A stretch of 64,000 nucleotides of DNA from an uncultured Roseobacter sp. (GTDB lineage: Bacteria > Pseudomonadota > Alphaproteobacteria > Rhodobacterales > Rhodobacteraceae). Location: positions 248,001 through 312,000 of the forward strand of contig NZ_CANLNE010000001.1 in assembly GCF_947492555.1 (NCBI RefSeq), read 5' to 3'. Below, piece after piece: positions 1-8,899 of the stretch (the first letter of the stretch is position 1; every line of letters begins with the position of its first letter). Below the pieces are notes generated by a model that did no database searches, was not told where the DNA came from, and saw only the letters and a program-made list of their open reading frames with translations. The position numbers were made by a program, and so were the translations under genes.

Positions 1-1
1 T

Positions 2-523
2 CCCCTTCTCGGACGTCTGACCGACACGCTCATGGTGATGATCATCGTCCTGATCCTCATGCTCTGGGGGCTGCGGCAGTCTCCAGGGCTACACGGTCCC
101 CGCGAAGCGGTGCATCAGGCGACCACGGCACCGCATCCGAAATACGAACGCAGCGCCCTGGCGGACACGCATGCGGATCGGATCGAGCGGAAGCTGCGGC
201 GCGCGATGGAGCAGGACCACCTCTACCGCGATCCGAACCTGTCGCTCTGGACGCTGTCGCAACACATCGGCGCCTCCACCAATTACGTCTCACAAACCCT
301 GAACGAACGGGTCGGGCAGTCGTTTTTCGACTATGTGAACGGCTGGCGGATCGAAGAGGCGAAACCCCTGATCCGGCGGGGCGAACAGACGGTTCTGGCG
401 ATTGCCTACGAGGTTGGCTTCAATTCCCGGTCTTCCTTCTATGCGGCGTTCAGGAAGCAAACGGGCGTCACGCCCTCCACGTACAAATCGACACCCGGTG
501 CACCGCAGGCCATGCTCGGATAG
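2..523 (+). CDS. AraC-family regulator, C-terminal part (gene starts outside window)
   Basis: The reading frame is open to the window edge, so the N-terminus is missing. The visible part begins with the end of a hydrophobic membrane segment, followed by a charged linker and a C-terminal AraC-type double helix-turn-helix of about 100 residues. The second helix-turn-helix has the usual signature AIAYEVGFNSRSSFYAAFRK. A membrane segment joined to an AraC DNA-binding domain is typical of AraC regulators with a multi-TM N-terminal sensor. It is convergent with the next gene, with only 6 bases between the stops. The target is unknown. Confidence 0.8.
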   Translation, partial: PLLGRLTDTLMVMIIVLILMLWGLRQSPGLHGPREAVHQATTAPHPKYERSALADTHADRIERKLRRAMEQDHLYRDPNLSLWTLSQHIGASTNYVSQTLNERVGQSFFDYVNGWRIEEAKPLIRRGEQTVLAIAYEVGFNSRSSFYAAFRKQTGVTPSTYKSTPGAPQAMLG

Positions 524-529
524 TACGTT

Positions 530-1114
530 TCAGATCAGCTCTTCCATCGGGCGCCATCCTGATCCCGGGCGGCGCGTGTCCGCATCGAAGGCATAATAAT
601 TGCCACCACCGCCCGGACCCTGATCATGTGTCCGGCTGATCGGCACCCCTGCAAGCGTACAATAAAGCAAAGTGCCAACGGCACCGTGCCCCACGAACAG
701 CAGGTCACCGCCGGTGTGGCCGTCAAGGCATGCCTCAACCTCGGCGCAAATCCGGGCCTGTGCCGCGCGCGCGGTTTCCCACCCTGCCGCGCTTTGATCC
801 GGCTCGGCAAAAAACCGGTCGGCCATTTGCTCAAAGGCATCGGGCGGCAAAAAGCCGGTAGCACTCCGGTCATTCTCGTGCATGTCTACCCGCGTTTCCA
901 GCGGGCAGTTCAGCGCATCCGCAAGGGGTTGCGCGGTCTCGAGCGCCTTGGTCTCCGCACTGCTGATGATCCGCGTGGTGTCCGCCAATCTCCCGGATGC
1001 CGCAAGTCGGGCGACACGGGCATGACCTGTCTCGTTCAACGACCACCGGGTGACATCCTTGGCAGGATCGATAAGAACCTGAGGGTGGCTGAGATACCTG
1101 ACTTTGAACGTCAT
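530..1114 (-). CDS. Histidine phosphatase superfamily protein (phosphoglycerate mutase-like)
   Basis: A 194-residue protein starting MTFKVRYLSHPQ. Longer in-frame starts upstream would add a non-conserved Cys/Arg-rich extension, so ATG at 1114 is preferred. The fold signature is present: an N-terminal beta strand ending in a histidine, SSAETKALETAQPLA (the second arginine-type region has Ala-Glu instead of Arg) and the distal catalytic histidine in FVGHGAVG. The classical RHG tripeptide is altered to SHP, so phosphoryl transfer chemistry may be changed or lost. The substrate is unknown and no operon partner is visible. Confidence 0.75.
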   Translation of the reverse strand: MTFKVRYLSHPQVLIDPAKDVTRWSLNETGHARVARLAASGRLADTTRIISSAETKALETAQPLADALNCPLETRVDMHENDRSATGFLPPDAFEQMADRFFAEPDQSAAGWETARAAQARICAEVEACLDGHTGGDLLFVGHGAVGTLLYCTLAGVPISRTHDQGPGGGGNYYAFDADTRRPGSGWRPMEELI

Positions 1115-1295
1115 GAACGGGCCTTTCACAAAATATCGGGGCAAAAACGGGCAACACGCAAAGGTTCTTTGCCGGGATTCGCCCGCCATGTCACCGGCAA
1201 TCCGGGTATTCATTTCGACCCGGCAAACCCGCGGGCGACATCAGGCGAAAACACGCCCGATGTCGCCTTGTGGGGCTGCATGGTGATACAGTGGA

Positions 1296-3125
1296 TCAGA
1301 ACAGGAAATCGCTTTCCTGCAATTCACAGTGCCGGTCAAGAAGTTCGATACTGTCCCCGGCGCCATACTCGACAGTCACCCGGCCCCACCAGCTCCGGCT
1401 GATCTGCAGGTCCTCGAAACTCAGGCCGGTCTGGCTGAGGTCGATCACGTCTTCGCCAAAGCCGAAATCGCGGATTGCATCACGTTCGTCACCCGCCTCG
1501 AAAACGAAGCTGTCGGCACCGCGCCCGCCAAACAGCCGATCATTGCCTGCACCACCTTGCAAAACGTCTTCACCCGTGCCGCCAATCAGGATATCGCGCC
1601 CGTCTCCACCGTCGAGCGTATCATCCCCCGCAGCCCCGATGATCCGGTCGCACCCGGCGCCACCCGCCAAAAGGTCATCCCCGGCCCGGCCATTCATACG
1701 GTCGTGGCCCGCACCTCCGCCCATCTTGTCATCGCCAAACCCACCTGCGAGCCGGTCATTGCCGCCGCCTCCGATAAGCTGGTTGTCCGCATATGCGGCA
1801 TCCCGCGCAGACCGCAACACATCGAAGCGGTCGCGGCCCCCGTCCCCGATCCAAAGCACGGAACCGTCAGAAAAGGTGAATGCATCTGTGTCCAGCTGAT
1901 CAGGCGTGCCCTCAAAGGTAAGGGTCGCATCGTCCAGGCTGAACGTGGTCTGGGTTTGACCTTCCACATCCAGCGTCTCGGCAACGTCGATGTCCGCAGC
2001 AGTGCCCGCAATCGAGAAGCTGCCTGCGTCCGGGTCAAAGCTGGCCCAGTTCTCGTCGTTGTAAATGGCTGCAAACGCATCAAAAAGAAGGCTTGCGGGG
2101 TCTGCTGTGCTGCTGCTCGTGGCCACGCTCAGGATCGTCCCGCTTTCCACATGCAGATAGGTTGATGAATTGGTACCCAGGGTCCCTCCGTCAAAACCGA
2201 TAAAGGTCTGCCCATAGAGCTGCGCCGACGTCAGACCGAGACCGAAACTGACGATGCTCGTCCCGTCTGGGCTGGTAAAATAAGCCTCGAAATCTGTCAT
2301 CTCAGTCAGCATGTCGGGCGATAGCAGTGACTTTGAGACCAACAGTGCATCGAGAAAGCGCACCATATCCGATGTCGTTGAGACGGCGCCGCCTGTTGCG
2401 CCCAGGTCCAGGGGAATGTCGGTCACATCGGTCAGGTCACCCGTGCCGATATCCGCGTAGCTACGCAGCCGGTCGTCACCCGCAGCTGTGGCCTTGAACC
2501 CGGTGTCCTCCATCCCCGATGGGGTGAAAATCCGCGTGATCATCTCATCTGCCAGCGAAGAGCCCGTAACGCTCTCGACAAGACGCTCCAGCAGCAGAAA
2601 ATTGGTGTTTGAATACTGATAAGCGGTGCCCGGTGCGAAATCCGCCGGTACGTCCTGCACGATCTGCAGTAGTGCCTCCGGCCCGATGGGTGCTGTCGGA
2701 TCGCTGATCAGCTGCTCGATATAGATCGGACGGCCACTATCGCCCAGCACACTGTCAAAATCCGGGATGCCTGACTTGTTTTGTAACATCTGCCGCACCG
2801 TGGCGATCCCCGCGTTGGCAATGCCATCAACGACCGCCGGAGGCAGGTAATCCGCTAGTGGTTTGTCCAGATCGATCAGCCCCTCCTCTGCCAGTTGCAG
2901 CACGACCACAGAGGTCATCATCTTGGTCTGGGAGCCAATTTCATAGGTGTTGCCGGTTTGTGCGGGCGTCCCCGATCCCCGCGCCTGTTCGCCTGCGGCA
3001 CTGCGCACACTCAGCCCGTCGCGCCAAACCTCGATCAAGGCCGCAGGGGCCTGGTTTGCCGTCATGAATGCGTCAAGCGCTTGCTTTTGAGGGGTTTGTA
3101 AATCTGATGGGTTGAAATCAGCCAT
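1296..3125 (-). CDS. Secreted serine hydrolase (beta-lactamase/DD-peptidase fold) fused to RTX repeats
   Basis: A 609-residue protein. Residues about 15-360 form a class C beta-lactamase/D-Ala-D-Ala carboxypeptidase-like domain with the catalytic SxxK (SQTK, residues 65-68) and the second-motif YSN (residues 171-173). After a short linker come about ten glycine/aspartate-rich RTX nonapeptides (GGxGxDxLx type) and a C-terminal tail ending in hydrophobic residues. There is no N-terminal signal peptide, so export by a type I secretion system through the C-terminal signal is inferred. RTX repeats bind calcium outside the cell. The ATG at 3125 (MADFNP) is preferred over one 11 codons upstream. The substrate could be a peptide, ester or lactam. 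No secretion genes lie nearby. Confidence 0.85.
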   Translation of the reverse strand: MADFNPSDLQTPQKQALDAFMTANQAPAALIEVWRDGLSVRSAAGEQARGSGTPAQTGNTYEIGSQTKMMTSVVVLQLAEEGLIDLDKPLADYLPPAVVDGIANAGIATVRQMLQNKSGIPDFDSVLGDSGRPIYIEQLISDPTAPIGPEALLQIVQDVPADFAPGTAYQYSNTNFLLLERLVESVTGSSLADEMITRIFTPSGMEDTGFKATAAGDDRLRSYADIGTGDLTDVTDIPLDLGATGGAVSTTSDMVRFLDALLVSKSLLSPDMLTEMTDFEAYFTSPDGTSIVSFGLGLTSAQLYGQTFIGFDGGTLGTNSSTYLHVESGTILSVATSSSTADPASLLFDAFAAIYNDENWASFDPDAGSFSIAGTAADIDVAETLDVEGQTQTTFSLDDATLTFEGTPDQLDTDAFTFSDGSVLWIGDGGRDRFDVLRSARDAAYADNQLIGGGGNDRLAGGFGDDKMGGGAGHDRMNGRAGDDLLAGGAGCDRIIGAAGDDTLDGGDGRDILIGGTGEDVLQGGAGNDRLFGGRGADSFVFEAGDERDAIRDFGFGEDVIDLSQTGLSFEDLQISRSWWGRVTVEYGAGDSIELLDRHCELQESDFLF

Positions 3126-3435
3126 CCTGGTTTTCCTTGTCTGATAAACGGTGACCAAATCGGTCAGGGCGCCGGTTATCGGAGAAGACAGGGACAGGCG
3201 TCTTTCGAGGTCGGGGAGGACAGGTTTATCGTCTGGACGCGCAGGGTCAGACAGCCTCGCGGGGTGCTACTTTGATTGCGATACAGGCGGACAGGAGCGG
3301 CCAAAGGCAGTACCCTTCAGAAATCGGAAAGCAGCCGTCTAAAAGTTGACTGCTTACGACGGATATCCGGAGGCGCATACTCTGCGCCTCCGACGGTCCG
3401 GCCTGGCATTCCACCGTCACGCCAAGGCTGCAGGA
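3126..3435. other. Intergenic region without a convincing gene
   Basis: About 310 bases lie between the start of the RTX serine hydrolase and the end of the molybdenum hydroxylase large-subunit gene. Short open frames here do not look coding. The only clear structure is the perfect stem-loop at 3368-3392. The promoter of the serine hydrolase should lie at the left end. Confidence 0.5.
3368..3392 (-). terminator. Perfect 10-bp stem-loop after the molybdenum hydroxylase operon
   Basis: CGGAGGCGCA and TGCGCCTCCG are exact reverse complements around a 5-base loop, 44 bases past the stop of the large-subunit gene. No U-run follows on the minus strand, so it may be a 3'-end stabiliser or a Rho-assisted terminator rather than a classical intrinsic one. 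Confidence 0.5.
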
Positions 3436-5613
3436 TCAGGCGAACGACACGCCGTTTTCAGCCATCGGCAGGCTGCTCACCCGCAAATCGCTGCTGGCAG
3501 CAATCGCATTGGCCAGCGCCGGGGCGGCAGGTGGCGTGCCGGGTTCCCCAACACCGGTTGGGGCCTCCGCCGAAGGGACGATATGAACATTGATCTGGGC
3601 AATATCGCCGATCCGCAAGGGCTCGTAGTCAGGGAAGTTGTATTGATCCACCGCCCCATCCGTCAGGGTGATCTGGTCGCGCATGACATGGCCGATGCCA
3701 TAGCCGATACCGCCCTCCATCTGCGCTTTGATGACATCAGGATTGACAGCGATACCGCAATCTACCGCGCAGGTCACCTTTTCGATCCGGACACCCTCTT
3801 CAGCCGTGCCGGAGATCTCGACCACCTCCGCGACGTAGCTGCCAAAGGATTTATGCACAGCCACGCCCTGGCTGCGCCCGGCGGGTGCATTGCCCCACCC
3901 GGCCTGATCGGTGGCCAGCTTCAGAACACCGGCCATGCGCTGTTGATCGAGATCTCCCTCCAGATACTTCAACCGGTAGGCCACCGGGTCCTGCCCCGCA
4001 GCACTGGCTGCCATATCCATCATGACCTCCATCACATAGGCCGTGTGGGTATGGCCCACCGCGCGCCACCAGAGCGTGCTTGTGGCCTTTTCCGTATCGG
4101 TCAGCCCGAAATGCGCCGCCGGAATGCGGTAAGGCGTGTCCGCTGCCCCCTCGACAGAGGTGTGATCCACCCCGTCGCGCACGCTGAAGCTCTCGAACGA
4201 CGTGCCCTTCATGATCGGCTGACCCGCGATGCGGTGATCCCAGCCGATAATCTCGCCATCCGCATCCAGCCCGACCCGCACCTTGTGACCAAAGGCCGGG
4301 CGATAATACCCGCTGCGCAGATCATCCTCGCGCGACCAGACAAGTTTGACCGGACGCGTCCGGTCGGTCATCACAAAGGCCAGCGCCGCCTCGACCTGAT
4401 AGTCCGCCGTAGGCGTGGCGCGCCGCCCGAAGGAGCCGCCCGCCAGCATGGTCTTGATCTGGATCTTCTCCATTGGCAGCTGGAAGATTTCTGCCATCGC
4501 CATATGCGGGCCAGTCGGGAATTGGCAGCCGTCATGCAGCAGAATACCGCCATCTTCGGTGGCCTCGATGGTACAGTTCAACGGCTCCATCGGAGCGTGG
4601 GCCAGCAGCGGGAAGTAAAACGTCTGCTCCACCACCTGCGCCGCCCCGTCGAGCGCGGCTTGCGTGACGGCGGCATCGGTCTTGTTCACGTTGTAGGTCG
4701 GTTCCGCGTCCAGCGCGGAACGAATTTCGGCCTCAATGGCATCGGAACTGCGGGTCTCCGCCGCAGACATGTCCCACTCGACCTCAATCGCATCGCGCGC
4801 CTGCATCGCGGCCCAGGTGTTTTCGGCATAGACCGCGACACCCGCCTGATTGGGCAGAATGGCCGCGCGGATATAGCCTTTGACCTCCTGCGCGCCGCTG
4901 TCATCCAGCCCCGTCGCCAGCGCGCCGCGCTGCTCGGGACGTTTGATCATCGCCACCATCTGGTTCGGCAGGAAGACGTCAATGGCATATTGTGCACTGC
5001 CGTCACCCTTGATGGCGCTGTCGAGCCGGCGCACGTCCGGATTGCCGATCAACCGGAATTCCGAAGGGTCCTTGAGCCTCGGCTCTGCGGGCGCCTCCAG
5101 CGTTGCGGCGGTTTCAACGAAATCACCCAAGGGTGCCGTGTTGCCAGCGCCTGAAATCACGCCCTCCTCGATCTTGAGCGCGGATGCCTCCACGCCCCAT
5201 GTCTGCGCTGCCGCCTCGATCAGCATCTCGCGGGCGGCGGCCCCGGCCTGGCGGTATTGCAGATAGGAATTGGCCATGGCGGTCGACCCGCCGGTGCCCT
5301 GAACGGGGCCGAAGAGCGTGTTGTTGTAGACCTCAGGATTGGACGGCGCGAACTCATAGTCGATCTGGTCCATGCGCAGGCCAAGCTCTTCGGCAATCAG
5401 GGTGGACAGGCCCGTGGCCGGTCCCTGCCCCTTCTCGAAATGCTTGACGATGGCCGTGACCGACCCGTCGGTGCCGATCTTCACGAAGGGGTTCAGCATG
5501 GCCGGGCTGTCTGCGGCGGCCAGCGCGCCATCGGGGCGTATGCCCAGCACCAGCACGGTACCGGAGGCGGCAGCAGCTTTCAGAAATCCGCGGCGGGATG
5601 TGGAAATGGTCAT
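3436..5613 (-). CDS. Molybdopterin-binding subunit of a periplasmic aldehyde/N-heterocycle hydroxylase (IorB-like)
   Basis: A 725-residue large subunit of the xanthine dehydrogenase superfamily, closest in size and architecture to the isoquinoline 1-oxidoreductase beta/aldehyde dehydrogenase type. It starts with a twin-arginine signal (SRRGFLKAAAASG), implying folded export with its cofactor. ATG at 5613 is chosen because it places the Tat motif at the N-terminus. Characteristic molybdopterin stretches include GGSFGRR and GVGEPGTPPAAPALANAI near the C-terminus. It is one base downstream of the iron-sulfur subunit gene, so the two are co-transcribed. The substrate cannot be read from sequence; aldehydes or N-heteroaromatics are likely. 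Confidence 0.88.
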   Translation of the reverse strand: MTISTSRRGFLKAAAASGTVLVLGIRPDGALAAADSPAMLNPFVKIGTDGSVTAIVKHFEKGQGPATGLSTLIAEELGLRMDQIDYEFAPSNPEVYNNTLFGPVQGTGGSTAMANSYLQYRQAGAAAREMLIEAAAQTWGVEASALKIEEGVISGAGNTAPLGDFVETAATLEAPAEPRLKDPSEFRLIGNPDVRRLDSAIKGDGSAQYAIDVFLPNQMVAMIKRPEQRGALATGLDDSGAQEVKGYIRAAILPNQAGVAVYAENTWAAMQARDAIEVEWDMSAAETRSSDAIEAEIRSALDAEPTYNVNKTDAAVTQAALDGAAQVVEQTFYFPLLAHAPMEPLNCTIEATEDGGILLHDGCQFPTGPHMAMAEIFQLPMEKIQIKTMLAGGSFGRRATPTADYQVEAALAFVMTDRTRPVKLVWSREDDLRSGYYRPAFGHKVRVGLDADGEIIGWDHRIAGQPIMKGTSFESFSVRDGVDHTSVEGAADTPYRIPAAHFGLTDTEKATSTLWWRAVGHTHTAYVMEVMMDMAASAAGQDPVAYRLKYLEGDLDQQRMAGVLKLATDQAGWGNAPAGRSQGVAVHKSFGSYVAEVVEISGTAEEGVRIEKVTCAVDCGIAVNPDVIKAQMEGGIGYGIGHVMRDQITLTDGAVDQYNFPDYEPLRIGDIAQINVHIVPSAEAPTGVGEPGTPPAAPALANAIAASSDLRVSSLPMAENGVSFA

Positions 5614-5614
5614 A

Positions 5615-6079
5615 TCAAGCCTCCAGAATTTCAGACGCGCGCTGGATACCGGCGCGGATGCGTTGATAGGTGGCGCAGCGGCAGGCGTTGCCATACATGT
5701 AGCTGTCGATTTCCTCGACGGTCGGCTTGGGGTTTTCAGTCAAGAGCCCCACTGCGGACATGACCTGCCCCGACTGGCAGTAACCGCATTGCACCACGTC
5801 CAGTTCGATCCAGGCCTGCTGGACCGCAGCACCGATCTCGTTGTCGGCGATGGCCTCGATGGTCGTGATCTCGGCATCACCCACGTCTTCGACATAGGTC
5901 TGGCAGGACCGCACGGGCGTGCCGTCTATGTGCACGGTGCAGGCCCCGCAGGAGGCCACGCCGCAGCCGAATTTGGTGCCGGTCATCTGCAGCTCGTCCC
6001 GGATCACCCACAACAGGGGTGTGCCGGCCTCGGCATCGACCTCATGTGTCTTACCGTTCAGTTTCAGTGAAATTGCCAT
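5615..6079 (-). CDS. (2Fe-2S) small subunit of the molybdenum hydroxylase (IorA-like)
   Basis: A 154-residue ferredoxin-type subunit with an N-terminal plant-type [2Fe-2S] domain (GCGVASCGACTVHIDG plus a downstream Cys) and a C-terminal helical [2Fe-2S] domain (CGYCQSGQ and NACRCATY). This double-cluster layout is diagnostic for the small subunits of two- or three-component xanthine dehydrogenase-family enzymes. It has no signal of its own, so it is presumably co-exported with the Tat-tagged large subunit encoded next. It is the first gene of the operon and is divergent from the TetR gene. No FAD subunit is encoded nearby, which suggests electron transfer to a cytochrome, as in the isoquinoline/aldehyde type. 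Confidence 0.92.
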   Translation of the reverse strand: MAISLKLNGKTHEVDAEAGTPLLWVIRDELQMTGTKFGCGVASCGACTVHIDGTPVRSCQTYVEDVGDAEITTIEAIADNEIGAAVQQAWIELDVVQCGYCQSGQVMSAVGLLTENPKPTVEEIDSYMYGNACRCATYQRIRAGIQRASEILEA

Positions 6080-6144
6080 TCAGGGTTCCTCTCGCTCATA
6101 CGCATGGGTGCCGCTCGCTTCATGCGTGTAGATTAAATGAGACA

Positions 6145-6180
6145 CGCCTGAGTGTAAACTGGCGAGTTTACACTCAGGCG
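6145..6180. promoter_or_regulatory. Perfect 16-bp-arm palindrome, probable TetR operator
   Basis: CGCCTGAGTGTAAACT and its exact reverse complement are separated by 4 bases. The palindrome lies between the divergent molybdenum hydroxylase operon and the TetR gene, 39 bases before the TetR start. Size and position fit autoregulation plus control of the hydroxylase by this TetR protein. Confidence 0.75.
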
Positions 6181-6218
6181 ATTTGACCTGCCGGGCGGGA
6201 TGCTTAAAAGCTGGGCAC

Positions 6219-6824
6219 ATGGAACTGACAGACACGACCCCCTGCTCCAAGCGCGGCCAGATCATCGAGGCGGCGGTGCAGGAATTTCAGGACAAGGGCT
6301 TTGCGGCGGCCAGCATGGACACGATCTCGGCCCGCGCCGGTGTCTCCAAACGCACGCTCTACAAGTATTTTGAAAGCAAGCACAATCTCTTTCAGTCCAT
6401 CGTGGCCACCCTGTCGGAGCGGATCACCGACACGCTGGATATACGCTATGATCCGGGCCGGGACATCCGCGCCCAATTGACGGATCTTGCCTGGGCCGAA
6501 GGGCGGCTGCTGTCCTCGCCTGCCGTCATGGCGATGTCGCGCATGATCATCAGCGAAACTTTGCGCAGTCCCGTGCTGGCGGCGGAGGTGCAGGGCAAGA
6601 TCGACAAGAAATCGGCCTTCGTGGCGATGCTGCGCGCCGCGCACGAAGACGGAGCGCTGGATGTCGCAGACGCTGACACCGCCGCGGATGAGTTCATCGC
6701 GCTGATCAAGGCCAAGGCCTTCTGGCCCGTGGTTCTGGGCGAAGAGATGCTCACCAACGCCCAGATGGAAGCGGTCGTGGAAAGCAGTGTGGACATGATG
6801 ATCGCCAGATACACCCGGGCCTGA
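6219..6824 (+). CDS. TetR/AcrR-family transcriptional regulator
   Basis: A 201-residue regulator. The N-terminal TetR helix-turn-helix is clear (residues about 10-57, with GVSKRTLYKYFESKHNLF), followed by a TetR C-terminal domain of the AefR-like type. ATG at 6219 is used because the longer frame would run through the palindromic operator. It is divergent from the iorAB-like genes, which are its probable target, and convergent with the phosphodiesterase gene that follows. The ligand is probably the hydroxylase substrate; this is inferred. Confidence 0.88.
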   Translation: MELTDTTPCSKRGQIIEAAVQEFQDKGFAAASMDTISARAGVSKRTLYKYFESKHNLFQSIVATLSERITDTLDIRYDPGRDIRAQLTDLAWAEGRLLSSPAVMAMSRMIISETLRSPVLAAEVQGKIDKKSAFVAMLRAAHEDGALDVADADTAADEFIALIKAKAFWPVVLGEEMLTNAQMEAVVESSVDMMIARYTRA

Positions 6825-6839
6825 CGCCTGCCTGTGACG

Positions 6840-7841
6840 TCAGAGCGTCACCCGGCACAGCATGCAATCATGATCCGACAAGGGGCGCCCGCTCGCATGT
6901 ACGGAGGGCAGCACCGGCAGAGCTTCACCCGTCACACCACGGCTGGCGAACCAGTCGAGCTTCATCTTGCGCGTCGGATGCGGTGTGATCAGGCTGGCAC
7001 GGGTGGTTATACCCTCCGCTGTCAAATCCCAGCTATACCCTTGCTCTTTGGCCAGGCCAAAGAGGGTCTCCTTGCGCCAGTCAAAATCGGGCGGCATGTG
7101 ATTGCCGGTGTTCAGATCGCCCCCGATCAACACCGGGAGCCCCGGGGCAAAATCATCCACCGCCGCCAGCAGGCGACCGAATTCCGCGTGCCGATACGGG
7201 GCCTGTGCGTTGCTTTCCAGATGGGTCGAGACAAAGCAAAGCGGCCCCGCCTCGCTGGGCACAATCGCTGCCACGGCCATACGACCACCCAGCCGCGGCT
7301 GTCCGGTGTCTCCCACGCCCTGCGGTCCGGTGCAGAACCAATGGCCCTTCTGATCCAATCTGATCAGCACCAGTTTCTCAAACGGCACCGATGAGAGGAT
7401 CGCATTGCCATGCCATCCGGCAACGTTGAAGTCATCGGTGCAGAAATCCCGCTCGGTCTCTCCGCCCAAACCCATTTCGTAGAACTCGACCCCATATGCA
7501 TAGGTCATGCCCAGGGCCGCGGCCATCTCGGCGCTGGTATTCTTTTGCGCCGTGCGCGCCATGCCGCTGTCCATCTCGGACAAGAGCACAATCGCAGGGC
7601 TGTGCTGCGCCAGATGATCCGCGCTCTCCGCCGGGAAGAGGCAACGCTCCACATTCCACGCGGCCACGGTAAATGCGCGGGGCAGCACGTCCCGCGCGGG
7701 CGTCCCGCCCTGCTCCAGCACGGTCATCGCCGGGATGGAGGACATCAACTCCGCATTTGCCTCCGGCGTGCGCGGGGCGGACAGGATACGCGCACGCTCC
7801 GCCGCCGTGACGCGCGGCAGCGCCCCAACGATCTGCGTCAT
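6840..7841 (-). CDS. Endonuclease/exonuclease/phosphatase (EEP) family phosphodiesterase at the end of the ugp operon
   Basis: A 333-residue EEP-fold metallohydrolase. The family's catalytic landmarks appear in order: AAWNVER (metal-site Asn), LSEMDSG (metal Glu), STHLES (His), GGDLNT (Asp/Asn pair), a DWFASR segment and the terminal LSDHD histidine. No signal peptide is seen, so it acts in the cytoplasm. Its start overlaps the stop of the ATPase gene by 4 bases, so translation is coupled. In other bacteria ugp operons end with the GDPD-fold glycerophosphodiesterase UgpQ. This EEP protein sits in that position and may hydrolyse the imported phosphodiester. That role is inference. Confidence 0.85.
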   Translation of the reverse strand: MTQIVGALPRVTAAERARILSAPRTPEANAELMSSIPAMTVLEQGGTPARDVLPRAFTVAAWNVERCLFPAESADHLAQHSPAIVLLSEMDSGMARTAQKNTSAEMAAALGMTYAYGVEFYEMGLGGETERDFCTDDFNVAGWHGNAILSSVPFEKLVLIRLDQKGHWFCTGPQGVGDTGQPRLGGRMAVAAIVPSEAGPLCFVSTHLESNAQAPYRHAEFGRLLAAVDDFAPGLPVLIGGDLNTGNHMPPDFDWRKETLFGLAKEQGYSWDLTAEGITTRASLITPHPTRKMKLDWFASRGVTGEALPVLPSVHASGRPLSDHDCMLCRVTL

Positions 7842-8887
7842 ACGCGGCGTTGGGTTTGCGGGTCAAAGATGTGCAGGGCGTCCGGCTTGAGGCCAATTGT
7901 CGACGGCCCTGCCTGGGCCTGTTCGTCCTTGCCAATGCTGACGGAAAACGGCGCGCCGCCCAACTGGCCGTGCAGCAAGCGCAGGGCGCCCAGCTCTTCG
8001 ATGATGTCGATGGTAAAGGGGATATCACCCGCGCCGATCAGGACATCTTCCGGACGCACGCCCACCAGAACGGACCCCGGCGCGCCCTCGGGTGCACGTC
8101 CGGCCAGCACCGTGCCGTCGGACAGGGTGATTGCCTGATCCGCTCCCACCGTCGCGGGCATCAGGTTCATCGGCGGCGCGCCGATGAAGCTCGCCACAAA
8201 GGTGGATTCGGGGTGGTTATAGACATCCGACGGCGTGCCGATCTGCTCGATCCGTCCCTCGTTCAGCACGATGATACGGTCGGCCATTGTCATCGCCTCG
8301 ACCTGATCATGGGTCACATAGACCGCCGTGGTGCCCAGCCTGCGCTGCAGCGCCTTGATCTCGATCCGCATCTGGTTGCGCAGCTTGGCGTCGAGGTTCG
8401 ACAGCGGTTCGTCAAACAGGAAGAGCTCCGGCTGGCGCACAATGGCGCGGCCCATGGCCACCCGCTGACGCTGCCCGCCCGAGAGCTGGCTGGGCCGTCG
8501 GTCCAGATACTCTGTCAGGTTCAGCATGGTGGCCGCTTCGCGCACCTTGGCGTCGATCTCAGCCTTTGGGATGCCACGGTTGCGCAGCCCGTAGCCCATG
8601 TTCCGCTCCACCGTCATATGCGGATAAAGCGCATAGTTCTGGAACACCATTGCAATGTTGCGATCTGCCGGATCGACATCGTTGACCACCGCATCGCCGA
8701 TATAAAGCGACCCATCGGAGATTTCCTCCAGCCCGGCGATCATCCGCAGCAGGGTGGATTTCCCACAGCCCGACGGCCCCACCAGCACGACAAATTCGCC
8801 ATCGGGGATTTCAAAGCTGCAGGTCTGCACGGCCTCATTGCCGTTGGGATAGACCTTGCGGAGCTGTTCAAGCGTGACTTGCGCCAT
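7838..8887 (-). CDS. ugpC: ABC transporter ATP-binding protein, UgpC/MalK type
   Basis: A 349-residue ATPase of the carbohydrate-uptake class. Walker A is GPSGCGKST, the signature is LSGGQRQR, and Walker B is [11 protein letters not shown] with a following H-loop ([10 protein letters not shown]). The C-terminal 110 residues form the OB-fold/TOBE regulatory domain typical of MalK/UgpC. It lies 12 bases after ugpE and overlaps the phosphodiesterase gene. It energises the UgpAE permease for sn-glycerol-3-phosphate or glycerophosphodiesters. The ligand is judged from UgpB. Confidence 0.9.
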   Translation of the reverse strand: MAQVTLEQLRKVYPNGNEAVQTCSFEIPDGEFVVLVGPSGCGKSTLLRMIAGLEEISDGSLYIGDAVVNDVDPADRNIAMVFQNYALYPHMTVERNMGYGLRNRGIPKAEIDAKVREAATMLNLTEYLDRRPSQLSGGQRQRVAMGRAIVRQPELFLFDEPLSNLDAKLRNQMRIEIKALQRRLGTTAVYVTHDQVEAMTMADRIIVLNEGRIEQIGTPSDVYNHPESTFVASFIGAPPMNLMPATVGADQAITLSDGTVLAGRAPEGAPGSVLVGVRPEDVLIGAGDIPFTIDIIEELGALRLLHGQLGGAPFSVSIGKDEQAQAGPSTIGLKPDALHIFDPQTQRRV

Positions 8888-8899
8888 GTATCGCGTTCC

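Noticed and set aside
1500-1780. Tandem short DNA repeats resembling a CRISPR array
   Set aside because: They are degenerate 27-base codon repeats encoding RTX nonapeptides, with no uniform repeat or unique spacers. The same holds for 18830-19100.
3346-5154. A 602-codon open frame on the plus strand
   Set aside because: It is opposite the molybdenum hydroxylase large subunit, whose Tat signal and family motifs fix the coding strand.
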